DNA of 64,000 bases, taken from the NCBI RefSeq assembly GCF_002951835.1, contig NZ_CP019448.1:1302001-1366000 (forward strand), read 5' to 3'. The DNA comes from Simonsiella muelleri ATCC 29453. GTDB lineage: Bacteria; Pseudomonadota; Gammaproteobacteria; Burkholderiales; Neisseriaceae. The notes below the pieces were generated by a model. It saw only the letters and a program-made list of their open reading frames with translations, was not told the DNA's origin and ran no database searches. Positions 26,421-33,976 of the stretch are shown here, piece by piece. The translations under genes were made by a program, and so were the position numbers. The stretch's first letter is position 1, and each line of letters opens with the position of its first letter.

Positions 26421-26543
26421 TCATGATGGCACAAATTTGACCAATTCATCAGCGTGGTTTTCATCTTTAACCATGAATACTGCGCCCAACAAACCCATAC
26501 CGTGAACTTCTTTAAAAACTTGAAATTCATTGTCAATGTTATC
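26421..26543 (-). other. Open coding-like stretch after the lytic transglycosylase gene
   Basis: Forty codons are open in a frame shifted from the upstream gene: they read ADNIDNEFQVFKEVHGMG, LLGAVFMVKDENHADEL, VKFVPS, then tandem TGA codons. The composition is protein-like, but there is no good start; the only internal ATG would give 25 residues. It may be the remnant of a lost gene. I do not recognise the parent. Confidence 0.25.
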
Positions 26544-27153
26544 CGCCCCATTGCCAGTGATTTTTCCATGCGCCAATGACTGCATTGGGATATTTGTCGC
26601 TGCCTAAGCTACCGTTGTAACGCGCTAACGCATTGCGAATATTACTATTTTCTAAATTTTTATATTGGCGTAAGATTGTGCAACCATAGCGTAAATTTGT
26701 TCGCACATCAAATAAATTGTGTTCGGGTTTGCCAATGTATTTTTGCCAAAATGGCATCACTTGCATCAAGCCTTTCGCGCCCACGCCACTGACCGCGTAT
26801 TGATGAAAACCACTTTCTACTTCAATCAAACCTAAAATCAATTGTACGTCCAAATCGGCGCGAGTCGCTTCGTATTGAATGTAAGTGAGTAGGCGACGGC
26901 GTTCCAATTCGCTGCCTTTGATAAATTGCGACAAACGCACCGACATCTCATTGAGCCAGCGTTGTCCGTCAGATGAATGCGCGAACACCAATTGTGGTGG
27001 GCTTGCATGGGCGATGGAACTGCGCATCACGCTGGCGATATCGTCTGCTAATGTTTCTTCGCGTTGTGCGCCTGCCAAAGCGATTTTGGGGAAAGCGAGT
27101 GCTGCACCTGTTGTTAAAAGTAATTGACGGCGTGTGAGTATTGAGTGTGTCAT
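26539..27153 (-). CDS. Lytic transglycosylase (SLT domain), exported
   Basis: A 204-residue peptidoglycan lytic transglycosylase, cleaving MurNAc-GlcNAc bonds with formation of anhydro-MurNAc. The N-terminus TRRQLLLTTGAALAFP looks like a twin-arginine-like or Sec signal with cleavage after ALA. The SLT domain (about residues 85-200) has IEVESGFHQYAVSGVGAKG with the catalytic Glu, then GLMQVMPFW, the ARYNGSLG segment and the terminal WQW. It is a single-domain enzyme. A paired uptake sequence lies upstream at 27194-27212. Confidence 0.85.
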   Translation of the reverse strand: MTHSILTRRQLLLTTGAALAFPKIALAGAQREETLADDIASVMRSSIAHASPPQLVFAHSSDGQRWLNEMSVRLSQFIKGSELERRRLLTYIQYEATRADLDVQLILGLIEVESGFHQYAVSGVGAKGLMQVMPFWQKYIGKPEHNLFDVRTNLRYGCTILRQYKNLENSNIRNALARYNGSLGSDKYPNAVIGAWKNHWQWGG

Positions 27154-27237
27154 GATGATTGTTTTATTGTTTAAAAATAAAATTGTAGCGATTTTCAGGC
27201 TGCCTGAAAAGTCAGATAAAATATTTGGGCGTAATTT

Positions 27238-27897
27238 TTAAATTTGCCAGTCAATCGGTTGGTAATTAAATTGTTTTAAATAATCATTGGCTTGTGAAAA
27301 ATGCTTGCAGCCGAAAAAGCCACGATACGCCGACAAAGGCGATGGGTGTGGTGCAGTCAAAACCAAATGTTTGGTACGGTCAATCATTGCTCCTTTTTTC
27401 TGTGCGTGGCTGCCCCACAGCATAAACACCACATTTTGCCGATGTGCGTTGATTTGGCTAATCACGCGGTCGGTAAATGTTTCCCAACCAAATTGTGCGT
27501 GAGAATGCGCCTGATGGGCGCGAACCGTTAGCACAGTGTTGAGTAACAATACGCCTTGTTGCGCCCAATGATTGAGGCAGCCGTGTTTTGGGGTATGAAA
27601 ACCAGCAATATCATCAGCTAATTCTTTATAAATATTGACTAAAGATGGGGGAATTTGTACGCCTTCGCGCACCGAAAACGCCAATCCATGTGCTTGCCCA
27701 ACATTGTGATATGGGTCTTGCCCCAAAATTACCACGCGCACATCCGCAAATTCCGTCAATTTAAACGCGTTGAATACATCGGCGGCGGGGGGAAATATGG
27801 TCAATCCTGCATCACGTTCGGCTTGTACTCGTGCCAAAATGTTTTGAAAATACGGTTGTGATTTTTCAGCACCTAGGGCTTGTCGCCAAGTTTTCAT
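27238..27897 (-). CDS. ung: Uracil-DNA glycosylase
   Basis: Ung removes uracil from DNA to start base excision repair. The 219-residue protein has motif A GQDPYHNVGQAHGLAFSV (catalytic Asp in GQDPYH) near residue 61 and motif B HPSPLSAYRGFFG with the catalytic His near residue 185. The WGSHAQKKG and VLLLNTVLTVR segments are also typical. Monocistronic, upstream of the 161-bp repeat copy A. Confidence 0.96.
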   Translation of the reverse strand: MKTWRQALGAEKSQPYFQNILARVQAERDAGLTIFPPAADVFNAFKLTEFADVRVVILGQDPYHNVGQAHGLAFSVREGVQIPPSLVNIYKELADDIAGFHTPKHGCLNHWAQQGVLLLNTVLTVRAHQAHSHAQFGWETFTDRVISQINAHRQNVVFMLWGSHAQKKGAMIDRTKHLVLTAPHPSPLSAYRGFFGCKHFSQANDYLKQFNYQPIDWQI

Positions 27898-27950
27898 ATT
27901 TATAACTTCCTGATTATGTTGTAGTCTTTCTTGAAAAGATAGTGAATTAA

Positions 27951-28111
27951 GAACCTGTATTCACAGCCAAGCGCGATGTCTTTTTGCTCCATTTGGTACG
28001 CCTGCTGCGTTGAATTTCACGCCAATAGGAAGGCTATTAGCATAAAATTTGTCTTACATTTACGCCAACTGGGACAAAAATCTATTTCACGTTGGCTATG
28101 AATACAGGTTC
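27951..28111. repeat. 161-bp palindromic repeat, copy A
   Basis: It begins GAACCTGTATTCACAGCC and ends GGCTATGAATACAGGTTC, with a core that also pairs imperfectly end to end. TAA flanks it on both sides. Same length and sequence as copies at 31294-31454 and 39180-39340. No gene inside. Confidence 0.85.
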
Positions 28112-28162
28112 TAAAATCGTTATACCATTGTGCAGCTCCTTTTCTTTCTGTATGTTATATAA

Positions 28163-28786
28163 CTATTTGGTTACAATAATTTGACCATCATTATATTCAG
28201 CAAGGAATATTTTGCTAACATCTTCAATTCCTTGTGATTTTAATTCATCAAGTAACCAATTTTCATCTTTATCAATCATTTCCAATGTTGTTTGTTGAAT
28301 CACACCATCGGTAATTAAAGGATATTTAGGATTTTTTTCACCAAGCAATGTAACAATAATTTGTCCATCTTGTTCTAAGATAGCTTGTTTTACATCTTTG
28401 ATTGTATAAATTCCTTGCATACGTAATTTAAAAGATAAATCATGTGCTGATAAGTCCACTTGCTTCATGGCTTTGACATCAATTTGTCCTTTTGAAACCA
28501 GTAAAACTGGCTTACCATCCACCCATCGTTTGACTAAATTATTATGCTTTTTCAACCATCGCAGTGATAATACCAACATAAACCAAATGACTAAAATCAG
28601 CATAAATTCAGGAATAGTAATATCAGGATTGTAAATAACACCGCCCACAATCCCCCCCAACACATAATTTTGTACTTGGTCGCTTGCAGATGCAGGGGCA
28701 AGATTCCCCTTTCCTGTTAAATTAATTACCAAGATTAATGCCAAAAAACCCAACAATAATTTGAGCGCAACATCAAAATAAAACAT
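28163..28786 (-). CDS. DUF421 (YetF-like) membrane protein
   Basis: The 207-residue protein has three N-terminal membrane helices (about residues 2-22, 41-60 and 58-78) followed by a soluble part with the DUF421 pattern KPVLLVSKGQID, then DLSFKLRMQGIYTIKDVKQAILEQDG. The start at 28786 is chosen because AAGGATAAG precedes it at the end of carA; an ATG 45 nt upstream lies inside carA. It starts 4 bp after the carA stop, so the two are probably co-transcribed. The family function is unknown (YetF-type proteins are linked to spore germination or membrane stress in Bacillus). Confidence 0.8.
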   Translation of the reverse strand: MFYFDVALKLLLGFLALILVINLTGKGNLAPASASDQVQNYVLGGIVGGVIYNPDITIPEFMLILVIWFMLVLSLRWLKKHNNLVKRWVDGKPVLLVSKGQIDVKAMKQVDLSAHDLSFKLRMQGIYTIKDVKQAILEQDGQIIVTLLGEKNPKYPLITDGVIQQTTLEMIDKDENWLLDELKSQGIEDVSKIFLAEYNDGQIIVTK

Positions 28787-28790
28787 TAAC

Positions 28791-29918
28791 TTATCCTTTT
28801 GCTGCTTTAATATTGGTAACAAATTTATCAAATAGATAGCTTAAATCGTGTGGGCCTGGACTGGCTTCGGGGTGCCCTTGAAAACTGAATGCGGATTGAT
28901 TCGTTAATTCAATGCCTTGTACTGTGCCATCAAATAGCGAACGATGCGTAACGCGTACATTGTCTGCTAATGTGTTTTCATCAATTTGGAAACCATGGTT
29001 TTGGCTGGTAATCATCACTTTGCCATTATTCAAATCTTGTACGGGGTGATTTGCACCGTGATGCCCAAATGGCATTTTGCTGGTTTTCGCGCCAGTTGCC
29101 AAACCCAATAATTGATGTCCCAAGCAAATACCAAATACAGGTTTTTTCGTTGCCAAAATTTCTTGAATGGCAGCAATCGCGTAATCACACGGTTGCGGAT
29201 CACCCGGTCCATTGGACAAAAACACGCCATCAGGATTGCTCGCCAACACTTCGGCAGCAGGCGTTTGCGCAGGGAACACCGTCAAACGACAACCGCGTTG
29301 CGACAACATACGCAAAATATTGGTTTTCACGCCAAAATCGTACACTGCCACGTGATATGGCGTTTCAGGCTGCCTGAAACCTTCGCCCAAAGCCCATTCG
29401 CCTTCGTGCCATTCGTAGGATTGGGCGCAGGTAACTTCTTTAGCCAAATCTTTGCCATTCATGCTGCCAAATTCGGCAATCAGTTGGTTGGCGTGTTCTA
29501 AATTGGCGTATTCGCCCGTTAAAATTGCGCCAGCTTGTGCGCCTTTGTCGCGCAGAATTCGGGTTAAACGGCGCGTGTCAATATCGGCGATGGCGACAGT
29601 TTTGTGGCGAATCAAATAATCTTGCAAACTTTCTTTGGAACGGAAGTTGCTGTGTAATAAGGGTAAATCACGAATAATTAACCCTGCAGCAAATACTTGA
29701 CGGCTTTCCACGTCTTCGGAGTTGGTGCCTGTGTTGCCAATGTGTGGGTAAGTGAGCGTAACGATTTGTTTGCAGTATGATGGGTCAGTTAAGATTTCTT
29801 GGTAGCCCGTCATGGCGGTGTTGAACACCACTTCGCCAGACGTATTGCCTTGATAACCGACAGAGATACCGTGAAAAACGCTGCCATCGGCAAGCACCAG
29901 TAAAGCTGGAATAGACAT
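28791..29918 (-). CDS. carA: Carbamoyl-phosphate synthase small subunit
   Basis: CarA is the glutaminase subunit that supplies ammonia for carbamoyl phosphate, used for pyrimidines and arginine. Start 29918 (MSIPALLVLADGSVFHG) follows AGGAGT and gives 375 residues. NTAMTGYQEILTDPSY is the N-terminal signature, and the class I amidotransferase triad is in GICLGHQLLG (Cys) and GHPEASPGPHD (His, Glu). carB does not follow; a DUF421 gene does. The large-subunit gene must be elsewhere, as is common in Neisseriaceae. Confidence 0.95.
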   Translation of the reverse strand: MSIPALLVLADGSVFHGISVGYQGNTSGEVVFNTAMTGYQEILTDPSYCKQIVTLTYPHIGNTGTNSEDVESRQVFAAGLIIRDLPLLHSNFRSKESLQDYLIRHKTVAIADIDTRRLTRILRDKGAQAGAILTGEYANLEHANQLIAEFGSMNGKDLAKEVTCAQSYEWHEGEWALGEGFRQPETPYHVAVYDFGVKTNILRMLSQRGCRLTVFPAQTPAAEVLASNPDGVFLSNGPGDPQPCDYAIAAIQEILATKKPVFGICLGHQLLGLATGAKTSKMPFGHHGANHPVQDLNNGKVMITSQNHGFQIDENTLADNVRVTHRSLFDGTVQGIELTNQSAFSFQGHPEASPGPHDLSYLFDKFVTNIKAAKG

Positions 29919-30118
29919 GGAAAAACTCCTAAATGAATGGAATGAAATATTCAGGCAGCCTGAAAAAATTTGACTCAAAAAAAACACACGCCACTTCAGA
30001 ATGTGTCATGTGCTTTCTCGTTTAAATAAAATAGACGGACAAAATTCACGTCCGTGAAAGCAGCGTATTTTAAGCGAAAACGCTGTTTGGATTCAAGCCA
30101 ATTCATTTATAAAATAAT
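29919..30118 (-). promoter_or_regulatory. carA leader region with small hairpins
   Basis: The roughly 200 bp upstream of carA contain an uptake sequence near 29951 and several short inverted repeats on the minus strand: GACGGAC with GTCCGT around 30035-30056, and CAGCG with CGCTG around 30060-30084. A regulated leader is plausible for a pyrimidine/arginine gene, but no known riboswitch pattern is recognised. Confidence 0.3.
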
Positions 30119-30158
30119 CTTTCAGGCAGCCTGAAAATAAACACAAGCTGCCTGAAAG
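30119..30158 (-). terminator. fetB terminator from two uptake sequences
   Basis: CTTTCAGGCAGC (30119-30130) pairs with GCTGCCTGAAAG (30147-30158), a 12-bp stem around a 16-nt loop, 16 bp after the fetB stop. Confidence 0.7.
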
Positions 30159-30173
30159 TAATTGATGTTAAAA

Positions 30174-31175
30174 TTATTTGGCTGATTTAAATGCTTGGGT
30201 AACTTGTTTCAAAGCGGTTTGCAATTGCGTTGCGCCACCTGCTGCCAAATAAGTGCCACTATCCAAATACACCACTTGACCTTTTTTCCATGCAGTTGTC
30301 TCGGCAACAAGCGGATTATTCAACACATCTTTGGCGGCTTGACCTTCTTCGCCAATCGCTGCCCCTCGATCCAACACAAACAACCAATCAGGATTTTTCT
30401 CTTTCAAGTATTCAAACGATACGGGCATACCATGCGAACCTTCTTTCATATTCGCGTCCACAGGCGCAATGCCAACTGCTTGATGAATCCAGCCACCCAA
30501 ACGCGATGTCGGGCTTTGTGCGGATAATTTACCCGCGTTTACAATTAACACCAAACCTGTGCCTTTGTCTTTGGCAGCAGCTTGCGCGGCGGCTAAATCG
30601 GCATCAATTGCAACTTTTAATTTATCGGCTTCGGTTTGTTTGCCAAAAATTTGCGCGAATGCATCGATACGTTCTTTCGCGCTGCCAATTAAATCTTTGG
30701 TGTCTGCGGTCATTTCAATCGTTGGTGCGATTTCGTTTAACTGATGAATCGCTTTATTAGCGCGACTGCCTGTAACAATCAATTGCGGTTTAAACGCGTT
30801 CAAGGCTTCATAATTGGGTTCAAATAATGTGCCAACGTGTTGTGCTTTTTCTATTGCAGGTTGCAGATACGCCAATGTGGCTTTGTCCACTGTCGCACCC
30901 ACATTCACGCCCAAAGCAGTCAGCGTGTCTAACATCCCCAAATCATAAACTGCCACTCGTTCAGGATTTTTCGGTACAGGAAAATCACCACGAGTGGTTT
31001 TCACGGTAATCACTTCGCCTTGAATATCTTTGTGTGGCGTTAAGGGTTTGTCATCTGCTTTGGTTTGCGGTGCAGATGCCGCTTGCGATGCTGCTGGTGC
31101 GGCATTTTGCGCGTTTTGTTGTCCGCAAGCGGTTAATGCGGCCAAAGTAAATAATGCAACAAGTGTTTTTTTCAT
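30174..31175 (-). CDS. fetB: Iron-siderophore ABC transporter substrate-binding lipoprotein
   Basis: A 333-residue periplasmic lipoprotein that captures ferric siderophore delivered by the outer-membrane receptor. The signal peptide ends in the lipobox LTAC (Cys17), followed by an Ala/Gln/Pro-rich linker. The fold is the helical-backbone type: ERVAVYDLGMLDTLTALGV begins the first lobe, ending with YLAAGGATQLQTALKQV. It lies 280 bp downstream of fetA in the same direction, separated by repeat copy B. The resemblance to gonococcal FetB is strong. Uptake-sequence pairs end the transcript. Confidence 0.88.
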   Translation of the reverse strand: MKKTLVALFTLAALTACGQQNAQNAAPAASQAASAPQTKADDKPLTPHKDIQGEVITVKTTRGDFPVPKNPERVAVYDLGMLDTLTALGVNVGATVDKATLAYLQPAIEKAQHVGTLFEPNYEALNAFKPQLIVTGSRANKAIHQLNEIAPTIEMTADTKDLIGSAKERIDAFAQIFGKQTEADKLKVAIDADLAAAQAAAKDKGTGLVLIVNAGKLSAQSPTSRLGGWIHQAVGIAPVDANMKEGSHGMPVSFEYLKEKNPDWLFVLDRGAAIGEEGQAAKDVLNNPLVAETTAWKKGQVVYLDSGTYLAAGGATQLQTALKQVTQAFKSAK

Positions 31176-31293
31176 GTGATGACCTTTATATCTAAAAATA
31201 ATTAGGTTTCAGGCTGCCCGACCATATAATCCTTTCAATGTATTAGGACAATATTTTTCTTTTCAGGCTGCCTGAAAACACCAAAAGCACTTA

Positions 31294-31454
31294 GAACCTA
31301 TATTTACAGCCAAGCGTGATGTCTTTTTGCCCCATTTAGCACGCCTGCTGCGTTGAATTTTATGTCAATAGGAACGCTATTGACACAAAATTCGCCTTAC
31401 ATTCGCACCAACTGGGACAAAAATCCATTTCATGTTGGCTATGAATACAGGTTC
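31294..31454. repeat. 161-bp palindromic repeat, copy B
   Basis: Ends GAACCTATATTTACAGCC and GGCTATGAATACAGGTTC, flanked by TTA on both sides. Its right end touches the fetA stop codon (31455-31457): the TTA duplication itself supplies the TAA stop on the minus strand. It separates fetA from fetB and could fold in the shared transcript. Confidence 0.85.
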
Positions 31455-33497
31455 TTAGAACGTGTAATTCACGCCCACGCGATATTGACGACCTTCGCCA
31501 GGGAATGGTCCACGTTGTGAATGCGGATAATACAATTTATTGGTTACATTATCCACCGCCAAATTCACATTTAATTTATCGTTATTCAAAGGTTTCCAGT
31601 TGGCAGAAATATCGGTTACGCCATAACTTGCTTTACCATTTGGAGCTTGTTTAACGATACTGTTTATCAAGAAATAATTATCCGCTACTTTCACTTTTTC
31701 TACTTGGCGATGTTGGATACCGATTTCTAAATTTGGGTTGGCAAATTGGTACGACAAAGCTGCCGTCCAAGTACGACCAATAACAGTGGCATACTCAGGC
31801 TTAGTACTTAATTTTTCGCCATAGAAACGGGGTTTGGCGTGTGCTACACCCAATCGCGCCGTCAAACCATTCCAACGATAGTAAGAATTTAATTCATAAC
31901 CTTTATTTTTAATTTTTCCAGCATTGATAATCATGGCGCACTTACCTGTTGTGTTCAGGCAGTCATGAACGTTACGACCAGCGGTTGTACCCAATGCATC
32001 TTTAATGTTTTGCCAGAAATAAGTACCGTCTAAACCAAATCCATTTTTTTGGAAACTGAAACCAATTTCGGTGTTACGAGCGCGTTCTGCTTTTGTATTA
32101 CTGTCAATTGTTGTGATGCCACCTGCACCGTGCGATAGAAGAGCATCATGTAAGCGTGGACTACGTGTAGCATAATTGTGTTGGGCACGGAAACTCAATT
32201 CAGGTGTGGCTTGGAAAATTGCGCTTATGCTTGGGCTGATTGCGCTATCATGGCGTTTTTTGCCGTCCATTGCTTTGAAATTAAAATAGTCGTAGCGCAA
32301 ACCGCCTGTTAACGTCAATTTATCGGTAACATCAGCAATTGCTTCCGCGTAAATACCCGCATCTTGTTTTTCTTGGTTAATCAAGTTTGTGTTAAAGAAT
32401 TTATTGGGCTTGATTTCTTGATTACGATAATTCACACCGTATTTTAATAAAACTTTGTCATGAACTTGTGAATCAAAATTCACGTTAGCACCAATGGTTT
32501 GAACTTTTGTTGTGGTAGATCCCGTGTTGAGTTTACCACCCGCATAACCGTTGCCCGAATCATCACCTGACCAGCGTCCATAAATCATACGATACACGTT
32601 TGCTGTACCTGATTTTGCAAAACCTAAATCTTTGCCAGTCCATTCCAAATTCGTATTGGTAACGTACATTTTACGTTCGGATGGGAATTGGCGCTCTTCA
32701 GTTAAAGCGGGACTAAACATAAATTCTTCGCGTACCAAACGTCTGCCTTTTTGTTGTTCGTGCAAATGGCTTAATGTGATGCGATTATTGCCTAAATTGG
32801 CACCAATTTTTGCTAAATAGCTGATTTTATCCAATTCGCTATAACTGACTCTATCGTTTTTGCGATATGAATTGTAATAACCTTTACCGCCTTTGTATTC
32901 ATTGTCATTGACACGATTGCCAGCTAACAAAAAGTCAAACGCACCCGATTGACCAAATAACGCCAAACCGTAATTGTGTCCGTCATTGCTGTTGTAGCCC
33001 AAATTGATTTTGGCACCAAAATTGGGGTTACTGCTGTTTTTCAATAAATCGGCAGCGTCAATGGTTTTTGCGACGATTGCGCCATTGGTTTGCCCGATGC
33101 CCGCGCTGGCTGAACCTGCGCCTTTTTGTACCGCCACAATTTTCACCAAAGCAGGGTCAAGCATATGACGACTTTGGTGGTAGTGAATTTGGCTGTCGCT
33201 GTATGCATTATCCAATTTTACGTCAATGGAATTTTGTCCCATGCCGCGAATATACATAAACGAAGATTGACCCGCGCCACCACCAAAACTGATAGATGGT
33301 TCATTTTTCAATACTTCTTTTAATTCAGTATCTGTTGTTTCGTCCATTTGTTTCAGTGTAATGCGATTAGTGGGCGACACCGCACGCGCTTTGACTTCCA
33401 CAGTGGGTAAATGTTGAGTAGCAACGGTTTCCGCACCAGCCAAGCCAGTGAGAAATATCGCCGCCAACGCCGTTAATTTGAAAATCGGAGAACGCAT
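31455..33497 (-). CDS. fetA: TonB-dependent ferric enterobactin-type receptor
   Basis: A 680-residue outer-membrane receptor close to neisserial FetA (FrpB), which imports ferric catecholate siderophores with TonB energy. Start 33497 follows AGAGGAT; an ATG 21 nt upstream is less likely. The signal peptide ends at AGA/ET near residue 22. The plug domain shows VLKNEPSISFGGG, YIRGMGQNSIDVKLDNAYSD and VQKGAGSASAGIGQTNGA. The barrel contains HNYATRSPRLHDALL and ends with VGVNYTF, whose terminal Phe is the BAM recognition signal. A loop with a Cys pair (DCLNTTGKC) lies near residue 510. fetB follows. Confidence 0.93.
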   Translation of the reverse strand: MRSPIFKLTALAAIFLTGLAGAETVATQHLPTVEVKARAVSPTNRITLKQMDETTDTELKEVLKNEPSISFGGGAGQSSFMYIRGMGQNSIDVKLDNAYSDSQIHYHQSRHMLDPALVKIVAVQKGAGSASAGIGQTNGAIVAKTIDAADLLKNSSNPNFGAKINLGYNSNDGHNYGLALFGQSGAFDFLLAGNRVNDNEYKGGKGYYNSYRKNDRVSYSELDKISYLAKIGANLGNNRITLSHLHEQQKGRRLVREEFMFSPALTEERQFPSERKMYVTNTNLEWTGKDLGFAKSGTANVYRMIYGRWSGDDSGNGYAGGKLNTGSTTTKVQTIGANVNFDSQVHDKVLLKYGVNYRNQEIKPNKFFNTNLINQEKQDAGIYAEAIADVTDKLTLTGGLRYDYFNFKAMDGKKRHDSAISPSISAIFQATPELSFRAQHNYATRSPRLHDALLSHGAGGITTIDSNTKAERARNTEIGFSFQKNGFGLDGTYFWQNIKDALGTTAGRNVHDCLNTTGKCAMIINAGKIKNKGYELNSYYRWNGLTARLGVAHAKPRFYGEKLSTKPEYATVIGRTWTAALSYQFANPNLEIGIQHRQVEKVKVADNYFLINSIVKQAPNGKASYGVTDISANWKPLNNDKLNVNLAVDNVTNKLYYPHSQRGPFPGEGRQYRVGVNYTF

Positions 33498-33593
33498 AAA
33501 ATTATCCTCTAGGTACAATAACCAAAAAAAACAAATAAAAATAAATCTCTTTTTTTGTATTTTACTTGTATTAACATTTTACGTCTATAGTAT

Positions 33594-33616
33594 TAAGAAT
33601 AGTTATCGTTTGTTTA
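33594..33616 (-). promoter_or_regulatory. Weak candidate Fur site upstream of fetA
   Basis: On the minus strand AACGATAACTATTCTTAAT matches the Fur consensus only in the GATAA half and a few further bases. It sits about 100 bp before the fetA start in an AT-rich promoter region. Iron regulation of fetA homologues is known; this exact site is a guess. No poly-C tract like that of the meningococcal fetA promoter is present. Confidence 0.25.
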
Positions 33617-33796
33617 ATTATATAATTATTTGAATTTTATTGATTATATTTTGAAATATTTTTCAGGCAGCCTTTTGGGGGATAAATTTTGTGGAATATG
33701 AATGTTGAGAACGCGCAATGTTTTCATTTTGCGGTAGAATTCGTGTACTGTGTTTTTCAGGCAGCCTTTCGTACACGACAAAATAAAAACATCATC

Positions 33797-33870
33797 ATTC
33801 CCGCATAGGCGGGAATCTATTTATAAAATAGTTGTGTTGTTTAAACTTGGATTCCCGCCTACGCGAAAAT
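33797..33870. repeat. dRS3-flanked neisserial intergenic repeat (NIME-like)
   Basis: A perfect dRS3 element, ATTCCC-N8-GGGAAT, occupies 33797-33816. A decayed one (ATTCCCGCCTACGCGAAAAT) occupies 33851-33870; 34 bp lie between. This is the arrangement of neisserial intergenic mosaic elements. dRS3 is also the known target of some neisserial filamentous phages. The rest of the 480-bp gap before 33977 holds several partial uptake sequences and no gene. Confidence 0.8.
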
Positions 33871-33976
33871 GATGGCACACCCACTGTTTCAGGCAGCATT
33901 TCAAAAAAAATGTTATGTACTGAAAAGGCTGCCTGAACAATTAAAATCGCTGCAAATTGAACCATAAGGATTTCCC

